Origin: GCA-958296115 sp965261325
Lineage (GTDB): Bacteria > Chloroflexota > Dehalococcoidia > Lucifugimonadales > CAJWER01
Reading direction: 5' to 3'
NCBI GenBank assembly: GCA_965261325.1
Contig: CBDHCU010000007.1
Location: 372,001 to 436,000 of the forward strand
DNA: 64,000 nt
Under the pieces are notes generated by a model, which saw only the letters and a list, made by a program, of their open reading frames with translations, made no database searches and was not told the origin of the DNA. A program made the translations under genes and the position numbers. Of this stretch, positions 7,634 through 15,922 are shown piece by piece. Numbering within the stretch: the stretch's first letter is position 1; every line of letters starts with the position of its first letter.

Positions 7634-9961
7634 CTAGCGTCCCGCGCCAACCGGCTCTTCCTCCCGCTCCTGTTCCACCGCCCACTCAAACAGGGACAGT
7701 GACGGGGCCTGGGTCTTGCGGCGCCTGGGCTTGACCGGCTCCTCGGCCATAAACTCGGCCCAGGAGAACAGCGACTGCTGCGCCTCCGGGGCCTCGTCGT
7801 GGTGCCCGTTGGTCCCGTTGCCGTTGGCGTGCCCGTTGACCGGGACAAGCTCGACCGTCTGCCCGAACAGGTCGTCGTGGTGGCCGTTGCCGTTCACCGC
7901 AATGGTCTCCGGCTCGACTTCGACCGGCTTCCAGCCATCGTCCACCAGCAGCTCCTCGGCCTCGCTCTCGGCGTCCCGTGCCTTGGCGAACACCTCCTCC
8001 ATCGTCTCGGCCTCGTCCTCCTCGTCGCCGCTGACGATCCTGCGGGCCAGGGCCATCATCATGTCGTCGCCGTCGTCCCCGTAGGCGGCCAGCCCGTCCT
8101 CCGGCAACTCCCCCTCGACGGCCAGGGAGCTCTGCATCTTCTTCGCCACCAGCTTCAGCGCGTCGGCCTGGAGGGTGTTCCGGTAGCTCATGAACACGAC
8201 CTTCACCGGGCGGGTCTGCCCGATGCGCCACGACCGCCGCGACGCCTGCCGGACCACGTAGACCGAGTAATCCGTTTCGTCCCAGACGATGGTCGGGAAG
8301 TCGATCAGGTCGAGGCCCGTCTGCACCAGCCTGGGGTGGCAGATGAGGACATCGATGCCCTCCTTCACCTTGTCGGCGACCCACGCCTCCCTGCGGTTCG
8401 GGGCCACCGCGTCGGCCTTCATCACCGCCACCCGGAACCCGTGCCGGGTGAGGAAGTCGTCCATCCGCCCGGTGATGTCCCTGGTCCCCGTGTGGGTCAC
8501 GTAGACCAGCACCCGTCTTCCCTCCAGCCGCTCAGCGGCCACCAGGTCGACCAGGGCCTTCTCCTTCGGGTAGAGCTTCTCCTCGGACAGGGGCGGCACC
8601 TGCACTATGACGTCCCCGCTCCTGGGGTCGAAGACCGTCTCCCCCCTGGTGCAGCCGTCCGGGTAGGCCAATAGGGTCTGGAGGTAAGTCGCCAGCAGCC
8701 GCTTGGAGCCAGCCTTCAGAGCCTCCGCCAGCTTCAGCCTCAGCTCCTCGAACACGGTGTTGTAGGCCGTGCGCTGGGAGTACCCGGTCGCGTCCTCCTC
8801 CGAGTCCATCGAGGACACGAGGATCTTCTCCTCGTAGTCCGGCAGGCCGGAGGCAACGTCCGCCAGGCGCAGGAACACCGTGTTCCCGATGATGTGGAAC
8901 AGAGCGCTGGGCACCAGCCCTGGCCGCTCCCTCGTGACCTTGCGGTAGCTGCGGCGGCGGCTGTTGCGCCCGTCCTCCACCGCGTCGTCGTCGGGCTTGC
9001 CGACGGTGACCTCCTCGAAGCCGTACCGCTGTATCCAGCGGTGCTCGTCGGAGCGCCCGAACTCCGTCCTGATCTCCGGCGAGAACCGGTAGAGCAGGTG
9101 GAAGATGGTCGAGGAGTAGCCTCCCAAGAGCGTCCCGGTCAGGCTGAGGGACTTGCCACACACGTCGGCGAGGATGCCCGCGGCGATGCCCTGGGCCGAG
9201 CCTCGCCCCTTGAACTCGTGAACTTCATCCCCGATGAGCAGGTCGAAGAAGCCCTTCATCCGGTGCTTGATGTAGTCGGCCAACGGATAGCGGGCGGGGC
9301 CGGACCGGTCGGCCTGCCACAGCGGGGCGGCGCAGGCGGCGCAGGTGTGCTTGCGGCGGTTCAGGTCCGCGAACGTCAGCGGCACGCCGTCCTTGTCCAC
9401 CATCTGCGCCGTGCAGTCGGGACAGCAGGGGATGCGGAAGGGCTCCCCCGTCTCCTCCTCCCGCAGGAGCCTTCCCTTCGAGACGGCCCACCGCTGTATC
9501 ACGGCGGGCATCCAGCGGTAGGACAGCTTGGCCTTCTCACGGCTCATCACCGCGAAGAGGGGGCCGGACCCGACGGAGAGGCGCAGCCGCTCCAGGTCGG
9601 TGATGGACTCGACGATGGCGGCGCGGACGCCGGGCACCGTTATCTCCACCTCCCGTTTCCACTTGGGGACCAGGTGGGGCGGGCAGATGATGAGCACCCG
9701 CTCGAATCCCGCCATGTATGCGGCCGCCGCGCCGATGAAGGTCTTGCCGGTGCCCATCTCGCCGACGACCGTCGTGCCCCGGTGGGCCTTCAGGGAGAGG
9801 GCCGCGCCCCTGATGGCGTCGGCCTGCGCCCCCAGGGGCTTGCGGAGCAGGCGGGGCAGCCTGCCGCCGTTCTCCGAGGGCCGGTAGAGGGGCGGATAGG
9901 ACTCCACCACCCTTCGCGCTATTGCGTCCTTGAACGTGTCGATGAAACCTCCGAGGTTCAT
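7634..9961 (-). CDS. Snf2-type superfamily 2 helicase with zinc-finger insertion
   Basis: A 775-residue DNA-dependent ATPase. Motif I is GEMGTGKT (about residues 65-72), motif II is DEVH (about residue 243), and motif VI is RQASRRSWRIGQTRPVKV (about residue 580), the last being typical of Snf2 enzymes. Between motifs I and II are two CxxC pairs (CPDC and CAAC, about residues 182 and 214), a likely zinc knuckle. The C-terminal 170 residues are acidic and low complexity. The minus-strand start follows AAGGAGGA. It lies downstream of the four-HTH gene on the same strand, probably in one operon. A role in element replication or defence is possible but unproven. Confidence 0.85.
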   Translation of the reverse strand: MNLGGFIDTFKDAIARRVVESYPPLYRPSENGGRLPRLLRKPLGAQADAIRGAALSLKAHRGTTVVGEMGTGKTFIGAAAAYMAGFERVLIICPPHLVPKWKREVEITVPGVRAAIVESITDLERLRLSVGSGPLFAVMSREKAKLSYRWMPAVIQRWAVSKGRLLREEETGEPFRIPCCPDCTAQMVDKDGVPLTFADLNRRKHTCAACAAPLWQADRSGPARYPLADYIKHRMKGFFDLLIGDEVHEFKGRGSAQGIAAGILADVCGKSLSLTGTLLGGYSSTIFHLLYRFSPEIRTEFGRSDEHRWIQRYGFEEVTVGKPDDDAVEDGRNSRRRSYRKVTRERPGLVPSALFHIIGNTVFLRLADVASGLPDYEEKILVSSMDSEEDATGYSQRTAYNTVFEELRLKLAEALKAGSKRLLATYLQTLLAYPDGCTRGETVFDPRSGDVIVQVPPLSEEKLYPKEKALVDLVAAERLEGRRVLVYVTHTGTRDITGRMDDFLTRHGFRVAVMKADAVAPNRREAWVADKVKEGIDVLICHPRLVQTGLDLIDFPTIVWDETDYSVYVVRQASRRSWRIGQTRPVKVVFMSYRNTLQADALKLVAKKMQSSLAVEGELPEDGLAAYGDDGDDMMMALARRIVSGDEEDEAETMEEVFAKARDAESEAEELLVDDGWKPVEVEPETIAVNGNGHHDDLFGQTVELVPVNGHANGNGTNGHHDEAPEAQQSLFSWAEFMAEEPVKPRRRKTQAPSLSLFEWAVEQEREEEPVGAGR

Positions 9962-10161
9962 GTCGTGTCGTCCTCCTTTTCCGTAGTGGGCCGGAGGACG
10001 ACGCCGGGACCCGGACGCACGTCTCCATCAGTCGCCGCCGCAAGGCGGAGAGCGACGGGAGACGGACTGCACCGCCCCAGCGGGGGCGGTCGGGTTCCGG
10101 CAACGCCCCCAGGCGAATGCTTGAACGTGCGAAGGCCCGCCCACGGCGGGACTCGCGTATG

Positions 10162-10178
10162 CGGCTCGAACCGAGCCG
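10162..10178. other. Perfect 7-bp inverted repeat between two minus-strand genes
   Basis: CGGCTCG and CGAGCCG are separated by three bases. The hairpin sits in the 268-bp gap between the four-HTH gene and the helicase gene. No T-run follows on either strand, so it is not a standard intrinsic terminator; it could be a processing site or a protein-binding site. Confidence 0.35.
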
Positions 10179-10229
10179 TCTGAGCTGCCCTGGATGCGGG
10201 CCGCCCATCATGCGGTACGTCATGGAGCC

Positions 10230-11348
10230 CTACGCAGCTGCCGTCTCCGGCCGCTTCAGCATGGCGGAGTAGCCCCGCTCGACGACGTGCGTTACCGAGA
10301 CCCGGCCCATGCCGTCGTACCCGGCGCGGTAGGCGTACTCCGCCTTCGCGCCCCAGGGCACCCGGCCGCCGACCCTGACGGTGCCGCCGCCGGACTTGGC
10401 GCCGCGCCCGGGGCCACCGGCGCCGCGAACGACCATCCCGCTCCGCTCTCCCTTCCGCCAGCCCAGCACCTTCACCTCGGCGGGCATGACCCGCTCCGCA
10501 CTCGTCGGCTGGAACAGGACACCGTGCAACCCCTTCAGCACGCCCGCCGACGGGGAGGACTTGCCGTTCATGATCTGGGAGAGATGGGCCGAGCTGATGC
10601 CCGCTCGCCGGGCGACCTCGTTCTGGCTGAAGCCGTGGGCGTTCATCCGGTCCCACACGGCCTCGCGGTCGATGCAGGCGGGCTGCGCGGGCGCGACTTT
10701 CACCGGGGCCTCCAGCGCCGACGCGACCCGCGCCTGGACCTTCACGCCCATGTTGCTATGACCCCGCGCCACCATTGACATGTAGCCGTAGGAGACGCCC
10801 ACGCGGTCGGCCAGGTCCCGCAGGCTCATGCCCAGCTCCCTGGCCCGCTCCCGGATGTAGCTGCTCTCCCCGGCCACGACGACGCCCTGGCGGTTGGCGC
10901 ACGTGGCGGGCGCGATCTTCGCCGGGGCCTTGAGCGTCGACTCGACCCTTGCCTGGACCTTGACGCCCATGTTCTGGCGGCCACGGGCAACCTGCGTCAT
11001 GTAGCTGTAGGACACGCCAACGCGGTCGGCCAGGTCATGCATGGTCATGCCCAGGGTGCGGGCGCGCTCCCGGATGAAGCTGCTCTCGCCGGTCACGACG
11101 CCGCCCTGGCGGTAGACGGTCCCCTGCCCGGGGACCTCTCCCAAGACCGCCGCGACCTTCTCCCGCATCTTGGGAGTCCACGGCGTACGCCCCGTCGAAA
11201 GCCCCGACAGGTAGCCCGCGCTCACGCCCATCAGGGCCGCAAGCTCCTTCATGGTGATCCCGCGCCGCCTCGCAGCGGCCCTCAGCTCGCTCTCCGCGCC
11301 CGCCGTCCTCGTCGTTGTCGTTCCGGTCTCCATCGTTGCCGTAGTCAT
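10230..11348 (-). CDS. Protein with four helix-turn-helix units
   Basis: A 372-residue protein with four XRE/Cro-like HTH units. Unit 1 is MKELAALMGVSAGYLSGLS (about residue 33). Unit 2 is DLADRVGVSYSYMTQVARG (about 101). Unit 3 is nearly identical, DLADRVGVSYGYMSMVARG (about 176). Unit 4 is NEVARRAGISSAHLSQIMNG (about 246). Units 2 and 3 share a downstream NMGVKVQARV segment, so they arose by duplication. A Gly/Arg-rich C-terminal part follows. Multiple HTHs in one chain suggest binding to arrays of sites or pseudo-tetrameric binding. The start follows AGGAGGA, and the leader contains two hairpins (11389-11437). It probably regulates this mobile region, including itself and the helicase gene. 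Confidence 0.8.
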   Translation of the reverse strand: MTTATMETGTTTTRTAGAESELRAAARRRGITMKELAALMGVSAGYLSGLSTGRTPWTPKMREKVAAVLGEVPGQGTVYRQGGVVTGESSFIRERARTLGMTMHDLADRVGVSYSYMTQVARGRQNMGVKVQARVESTLKAPAKIAPATCANRQGVVVAGESSYIRERARELGMSLRDLADRVGVSYGYMSMVARGHSNMGVKVQARVASALEAPVKVAPAQPACIDREAVWDRMNAHGFSQNEVARRAGISSAHLSQIMNGKSSPSAGVLKGLHGVLFQPTSAERVMPAEVKVLGWRKGERSGMVVRGAGGPGRGAKSGGGTVRVGGRVPWGAKAEYAYRAGYDGMGRVSVTHVVERGYSAMLKRPETAAA

Positions 11349-11388
11349 CGGTCCGTCCTCCTTTTGTGTTGTGTTGCCTTTGGCCTGC

Positions 11389-11437
11389 GCCCGCTTGCGG
11401 GCAAAGAAGAAGGGCCGTCCCCGGCTGGGAACGGCCC
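11389..11437 (-). promoter_or_regulatory. Attenuator-like leader hairpins
   Basis: Read on the minus strand, GGGCCGT...ACGGCCC (7 bp, 11412-11437) is followed by the U-rich TTCTTCTTT (11403-11411) and then by GCCCGC-AA-GCGGGC (11389-11402). The pair lies about 40 nt before the start of the four-HTH gene. Hairpin plus U-rich tail resembles an intrinsic terminator placed in a 5' leader, i.e. possible attenuation. On the plus strand there is no comparable U-tract. Confidence 0.45.
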
Positions 11438-11635
11438 TTGTGCGTTGGGATGTGTTGTGAGACCCGGAGGCCCCGCCGTCAGCGGCGATGGACCTCGTTG
11501 ACGTGCATGGACTCCTCCTTTCAGTTGCTGACCCGTGCCTGCATCCACGGCGCGAGTCTTCGGTGATGGGTTGACGCTGGACGCACTCCGCCCACGGTCG
11601 GATGCCGGACGCGGAAGACGGAGCGGAGGGTGAAG

Positions 11636-11936
11636 AAAGACGCAGCCCGGCCCAGGGTGATTCGTTGGGGAATCGACTCCGGGGGATCTGCTATGAGGGA
11701 AGCGGCTGTCCTACGACTTCATCGCAGACCAGCGCATGGGAGAAAGACGCAGCTCGCCACAGGGTGGATACCGTCAGTGGGAAAAGCTGCGAGACGGGAA
11801 GCGGCCGGCTTACGTCTCAGTCGCAGACCGACGCATGAGAGAAGACGCAGCTCGGCCCAGGGTGAACAACGTCAGTGGGAAAAGCTGCGAGACGTGAAGC
11901 GACCAGCCTGCTTGCAACGGCAGACCGGCGCATGTC
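11636..11936 (+). repeat. Three imperfect ~100-bp tandem repeats
   Basis: Units at about 11636-11741, 11742-11840 and 11841-11936. Each begins with GACGCAGC-C-CG, continues with CAGGGTG, and ends with GCAGACC-RCGCATG. Units 2 and 3 also share CAGTGGGAAAAGCTGCGAGA. The units are diverged enough to look old but keep the same inverted repeats. Confidence 0.75.
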
Positions 11937-12146
11937 GAAGCTGCGGCCTAGCTGTCAGTCAGCCATGCCGCAGAGCATGAGGAGCCTGTCGAAGCGACAG
12001 ACTCGCTTCGACCGACTGGTGGAGGACGGGGCGCAGGGTGCACTCCGTCCTTCGTGTCCAACGGATGAGGCGATCAACCCCAACCGCCAGACCGGTGTCC
12101 AGCGGAAGAAGCGATCAACTCCAATCGCTGAACGGGTGTCCAGCGG

Positions 12147-12254
12147 GCGAAGGACCAACGTCAAACTTCAACCGCCGGACTGGACCGAGGACGAAGGGCT
12201 AAGTCAACTCCGTCGTTTCGATCCGTGCTGCCTGCGAAGGACCAACGTCAAACT
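12147..12254 (+). repeat. 21-bp direct repeat pair
   Basis: The sequence GCGAAGGACCAACGTCAAAC plus T occurs at 12147-12167 and 12234-12254, 87 bp apart. It continues the repetitive character of the preceding gene-free stretch. From 12260 to 12496 I see no further structure or gene. Confidence 0.85.
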
Positions 12255-12496
12255 CCGCTTCAGCAGCAATTCCCTCGTGGGCGACCGGGGGAGAGCGAAT
12301 CATCCTCCAGACAGACCCGTGCAACAGGGATCACGCACCCAGGTTTCTATGGTCGGAAACCTTGGAAAAAGCCAAACAGTGAGGCTAGTATCGCCGCTTC
12401 GAGACCCGCAAAAGAGGGCCTGCAACACCCCTTCCGAAGATTGCCGCCAAATCGTTCACAAAACTTAACAGCCAACCCTTCGCACTCCCGGCCCGG

Positions 12497-13333
12497 CTAC
12501 CGCCACAACAGACCGAAGCTCAGCCTGTTCAGAAGCTCCCGCTTTCTGATCGCTCTCCGCGTGTCGAAGAGCGCCGTCTGACGCCAGTTGACCTGACCGT
12601 TGCGGTCGAAGCCCCTCAGCGGAAACCGAGCCGGGGGGAGCGTCATGCCGTGGTCTTCGAGCAGGGCCAGCTCCAACGCCAGGAACCGCTCCTCGGTGCG
12701 CAGCCAGTCCAGGCTTTTCCCCTCGTTGGGGTGAACGTCCTTCAGTCCCCGCCACTCGACGATCATCGGCCACGCATCGCCGAACACCTCCTCGTCGTCC
12801 GGGGCAGGCTCAAGGGTCACGAGGTCTGGGTACTCACGCCGCAACCTGGGCCTCGGAGGCGGCTTCCTTCCAGCGTCCGACGCACCGCTCTCCGCCTGGG
12901 AGGGACCGGCGCCGGCATGACCGGCCCCGGTCCCCTGTGCGCCGTCCCGCCGCAGGGCTTCGACCCGGCCCTCGACGGCAGCCACTCGACTGCGCACCTC
13001 CTTGCCCAGCGAGTCGTGCCCCTTCCCCAACGCCTCGTGGCCCTTCTCCAGCGCATCGACCCGGTGCTCCAGCTTCTCGTTGCGCTCCCGCTGGCGGGCC
13101 GCAGCAGAGCCGACGCCCTCCTGCAACGCACGCTCCAGGGCCTGCCGCACCCGCCGTGACAGCTGCCCTGTCTTCGCGCTCTCGGCCACCGTCCGCTGGT
13201 CCAGCTCCAGCACCCGCGCCGCGCCCTTGTATCCCTTGTCCCGCACCAGCTCTTTCAGCAGCGCCATGAGCCGCATGTGATAGACGTTCTCCACGTCCCT
13301 GCTGTCCTCGATGCCGTGTTCGGTCGTCTTCAT
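12497..13333 (-). CDS. Hypothetical DNA-binding-like coiled-coil protein
   Basis: A 278-residue protein that I do not recognise. Residues about 20-70 look like an HTH-type helical domain (LLKELVRDKGYKGAARVLEL, then a TVAESAKTGQLSRRVRQAL helix). Residues about 75-125 form a coiled coil (EKLEHRVDALEKGHEALGKG). A Gly/Pro-rich linker follows. The C-terminal 120 residues are a compact, conserved-looking domain rich in Trp (AWPMIVEWRGL, VNWRQTALFD). The gene runs divergently from the conjugation operon across a 516-bp intergenic region, so it is a plausible regulator or DNA-organising protein of that operon. No membrane segment is seen. Confidence 0.7.
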   Translation of the reverse strand: MKTTEHGIEDSRDVENVYHMRLMALLKELVRDKGYKGAARVLELDQRTVAESAKTGQLSRRVRQALERALQEGVGSAAARQRERNEKLEHRVDALEKGHEALGKGHDSLGKEVRSRVAAVEGRVEALRRDGAQGTGAGHAGAGPSQAESGASDAGRKPPPRPRLRREYPDLVTLEPAPDDEEVFGDAWPMIVEWRGLKDVHPNEGKSLDWLRTEERFLALELALLEDHGMTLPPARFPLRGFDRNGQVNWRQTALFDTRRAIRKRELLNRLSFGLLWR

Positions 13334-13461
13334 GGCTCTTTTCTCCTTCCCAAGACTTCACCTGAGTTTCCGGTCAACCACTGTCCGGCCTTTTCCCCGG
13401 TCTATTGCCGCGTTTTGGGGGCCGTAACGCACCCCCGCTTCAAGCGCCTTTTCCGGGGCCT

Positions 13462-13527
13462 GATGTCATTGAGAGGCCGGTCCCACGGTCCCGCCGATGT
13501 CATGCCCCACGTTTGGCGATGTCATTG
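13462..13527 (+). repeat. Iteron-like GATGTCAT direct repeats
   Basis: GATGTCATTG occurs at 13462-13471 and 13518-13527, and GATGTCAT at 13496-13503. They lie in the 516-bp gap (13334-13849) between the divergent DNA-binding-like gene and the conjugation operon. Short spaced direct repeats are common in origins and operators, but three copies may also be chance. Confidence 0.35.
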
Positions 13528-13700
13528 CAGTCCGGAACGCACCCTTTCTAAAAGTGTTCACTGGTTACGTCCTGTAGGGGGGCGATTTACCCCTGTTCCA
13601 GCTACGAAATCACGACTCTGGCCGCTCTGTTACAAAACTCAAACTCCTGTACACCCCCAATACTGCACGAAAGGGGCCAAAAAAAAGAGGGTCTATAGCC

Positions 13701-13781
13701 CCCCGCATCCCTGCGCAGAGCCACGGGGGAACGGCCCGTAACGCCCCGCATCCTTGCGCAGAGCTATGAGGGGTCTTTTTT
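13701..13781 (+). terminator. Tandem hairpins with T-run before the conjugation operon
   Basis: The motif CCCCGCATCCYTGCGCAGAG is repeated 43 bp apart (13701 and 13744). Each copy is followed by a matching G-rich arm (ACGGGG and ATGAGGGG), giving two related hairpins. The second is directly followed by TCTTTTTT (13774-13781), an intrinsic-terminator shape on the plus strand. It lies 70 bp before the first gene of the operon, so it may insulate or attenuate it. Confidence 0.55.
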
Positions 13782-13849
13782 CTCGTTTGATTTGTTCACA
13801 CTCTTTTGCGACTGCCGCGGTCCGGTGAATCGCGGCGAACGGAAGAGAG

Positions 13850-14464
13850 GTGAACGAGTTGGCGTTGAAAGCAAGACTCCGGTCGATAAGACGGCTCCTA
13901 CCCCTGTCAGCCGCGCTGCTGTTGGCGGCGCTTCTGGCAATCCCCGCAAGCAACATCGCCCAAGCCCAAGCCCCGCCCGGTAACGAGCTAACCCTCGTCA
14001 ACGCCGACCGGGATTTCGTGGAGCGAAAGGGAGGCGGCGAGTTCGTCGCAAGGCCCCTCTTCGACCGGGAGATCGCGGACCTCTTCTACGCGGTCAGGGA
14101 CGCCGACACCGGCGACTGGATAAGCGCCATGTACCGGGTCAAGGGCGGAGAGAAGAAACGCTCGGACGGCTGGGAGTACTCGTGGGAGTACCCCGACCTC
14201 GACGACCACCCCGAGCTCGACCGCGACCGGGCCTACCTGCTGGTGATGCTGGCCGTCGCCGAGGACGGCAGGAGGGGCGAGTTCTACGCCGTCGTCCCCA
14301 TCCACGAACCCGGACGCATCTGGGACAAGATTCTGTCCGCCCTCAGCCCAGCGCGCTGGGCGAGGGCCTTCGCCGGCTGGATGATCGAGGGAGTCCACGG
14401 GACCCTCTGCGGCGTGGTTGAGCGGGCGTCCGGCGAGGACGCCGACAACTGCGGGGGCGGCTAG
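13850..14464 (+). CDS. Secreted protein at head of conjugation operon
   Basis: A 204-residue protein with a clear N-terminal signal sequence: basic start, then LLPLSAALLLAALLAIPAS, with a likely cleavage after AQAQA. The mature part is about 170 residues and has a charged middle (VKGGEKKRSDGWEYSWEYPD) and one Cys pair near the C-terminus (TLCGVVERASGEDADNC). I do not recognise the family. GTG start follows a purine-rich AAGAGAG. It is followed at 3 nt by the VirB6-like gene, so it is probably a cell-surface component of the conjugation apparatus. Confidence 0.7.
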   Translation: MNELALKARLRSIRRLLPLSAALLLAALLAIPASNIAQAQAPPGNELTLVNADRDFVERKGGGEFVARPLFDREIADLFYAVRDADTGDWISAMYRVKGGEKKRSDGWEYSWEYPDLDDHPELDRDRAYLLVMLAVAEDGRRGEFYAVVPIHEPGRIWDKILSALSPARWARAFAGWMIEGVHGTLCGVVERASGEDADNCGGG

Positions 14465-14467
14465 CGC

Positions 14468-15445
14468 ATGAGCGACATCCTCACCGGCACCCCTGCGGAC
14501 CTCACCTACGCCCACGACCTGGTGCGCCAGGCGTGGATGGTCGTCTGGGCCATAACAACCGGCGCGCTGGTGGTCATCCTCGGCTGGATGGGGCTGAGCT
14601 TCATCATGGCCGAGCACCTGGGGACCCGTCAGGCGGGATGGCGCGAGATGGTGCCCCGACTGGTGCTCGGCCTCGTGGCCGCCGCATCGTCCCTCTGGTG
14701 GTGCGCCCTGGTCCTCGACGTGGCCGACGCCGTGTCAGGGTTCATAGCCGTCTCCCTCAACGTCACCCCCGGAGACCTGCTCAGGGCTCCCCTCGACACG
14801 TTCCTCAGAGCCGTCCAGGCCGGGAGCGTGGGCATGGCGCAGCTGCTGGCCCTGCTCTACCTGGTCTACGGCTTCTTCGTCCTCTACGTCATCGTGCAGA
14901 TGGTGCTGCGCCTGGCCCTCATCGACATCCTGCTCGCCCTGGCCCCGATTGCGCTCGGGCTGTGGATACTGCCCCACACGGCGGGATGGGGACGGCACTG
15001 GCTCAGGCTCTTCATGACGACGGTGTTCCAGCAGGCGGTGCAGCTCATCGCCCTGGCCCTGGGAATCGGGTTCCTGAACGAGTTCGCGTCGGTCGCCGCC
15101 TTCGAGCCGGTGCAGGACCTCATATGGAAGCTGCTCATGTCCCTGGCCTTCGTCTACATGGCGACCCGGGTGCCCTCGATGCTCGGCAACTCAGGGACCT
15201 TCGACTCCTGGCTCTCGATGCTCTATTTCGGCATGAACCTGCCGTCGTCGCTGATGCGCTCGGCCCGGACCATCGGGCTGATGAGCGGGGCCGCGGGAGG
15301 GCCGGGAGGCATGGCGGTGGGAGCGATTGCGGCCAGCGCGGGCGTGTCGGCAGCCGCCAGCGGCCTGAGCTCGGCCGCTTCGATGGCGACGCCATCCGCT
15401 GGCGGGGGAGACGGCGGCGGAGCGCCCAGGAGCAGCGGCGAGTAA
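14468..15445 (+). CDS. VirB6/TrbL-like conjugation membrane protein
   Basis: A 325-residue polytopic membrane protein with about six hydrophobic segments (for example VVWAITTGALVVILGWMGL and LALLYLVYGFFVLYVIVQ), and a Gly/Ser/Ala-rich cytosolic tail. The arrangement, including the segment LALIDILLALAPIALGLWIL, is that of VirB6/TrbL-type inner-membrane channel proteins of type IV secretion. The ATG at 14468 starts 3 nt after the preceding stop. Neighbours are VirB2-, VirB3- and VirB4-like genes, which fits. Confidence 0.8.
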   Translation: MSDILTGTPADLTYAHDLVRQAWMVVWAITTGALVVILGWMGLSFIMAEHLGTRQAGWREMVPRLVLGLVAAASSLWWCALVLDVADAVSGFIAVSLNVTPGDLLRAPLDTFLRAVQAGSVGMAQLLALLYLVYGFFVLYVIVQMVLRLALIDILLALAPIALGLWILPHTAGWGRHWLRLFMTTVFQQAVQLIALALGIGFLNEFASVAAFEPVQDLIWKLLMSLAFVYMATRVPSMLGNSGTFDSWLSMLYFGMNLPSSLMRSARTIGLMSGAAGGPGGMAVGAIAASAGVSAAASGLSSAASMATPSAGGGDGGGAPRSSGE

Positions 15446-15589
15446 CGACAACGACAGACAACGGCGTGAGCGGACTCACGTCAACTACCACGCAAAGAAG
15501 GGAGGAGCGATGTGCAGTTGACTGAGCGGACGGACCCCGACCAATAGAGACGAGCAAAGCGCTCGGAAACGAGAGAGGAGAAACAACGA

Positions 15590-15895
15590 ATGGAACAACT
15601 GACGCAGACCATATCGAACCTGGTGGGCATCCTGCTGGGCGTCGTGGGAGCGGTGGGCGTCGGCTTCTTCATCTACGGCGCATACCTGTACCTGACGGCC
15701 AGCGGAGCGCCCCACCAGATGGAGCGCGGCAAGAGCGCCATGATGACCGCCCTGGCGGGCATCGTCCTGGCCCTGGTCGCCTACGGCGTCGTGGAGCTGG
15801 TGATGAACGCGGTGGTGGACCCGGGAATCGACATCGACAAAGCCCTGCCCGAACCCGAAGCGCCGGACGCCGGCGACGCCGGCGACGACGGCTAG
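15590..15895 (+). CDS. VirB2-like pilin/conjugation membrane protein
   Basis: A 101-residue protein with two hydrophobic helices (LVGILLGVVGAVGVGFFIYG and MMTALAGIVLALVAYGVVEL) joined by a short basic loop, RGK. This is the topology of VirB2/TrbC-type pilins and related small subunits in Gram-positive-type conjugation systems. The C-terminal tail is acidic (DAGDAGDDG). It has a good ribosome site, AGAGGAGA, before ATG. It lies between VirB6-like and PrgI-like genes. A second protein of the same type is encoded at 17635. Confidence 0.75.
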   Translation: MEQLTQTISNLVGILLGVVGAVGVGFFIYGAYLYLTASGAPHQMERGKSAMMTALAGIVLALVAYGVVELVMNAVVDPGIDIDKALPEPEAPDAGDAGDDG

Positions 15896-15922
15896 GCGGA
15901 CGGGCGGAAGGAGGAAGAAGAC

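Larger units (their letters stand above)
11577..12260 (+). ncRNA. Candidate large structured RNA or hairpin array
   Basis: This stretch has no convincing gene but carries a dense series of perfect or near-perfect stems: CGCAGCT/AGCTGCG (11748/11785 and again 11846/11883), GAGACG/CGTCTC (11791/11813), CTGCGGC/GCCGCAG (11941/11967), GTCGAAGCG/CGCTTCGAC (9 bp, 11988/12004), AGGACGG/CCGTCCT (12023/12045), and two related hairpins at 12069-12088 and 12110-12129. The last two share the loop CAACYCCA, and the closing pair changes from G-C to A-T, as expected for a conserved stem. Strand is a guess. It may instead be a set of DNA-binding repeats. Confidence 0.4.

Noticed and set aside
10162..10178. 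tRNA T-arm or attachment site because of GGTTCGAGCC on the minus strand
   Set aside because: Only a simple 7-bp palindrome is present; no cloverleaf arms surround it.
11602..12468. Overlapping short frames as protein genes
   Set aside because: Composition is repeat-derived, there are no ribosome sites or recognisable domains, and the frames are unrelated between repeat units.
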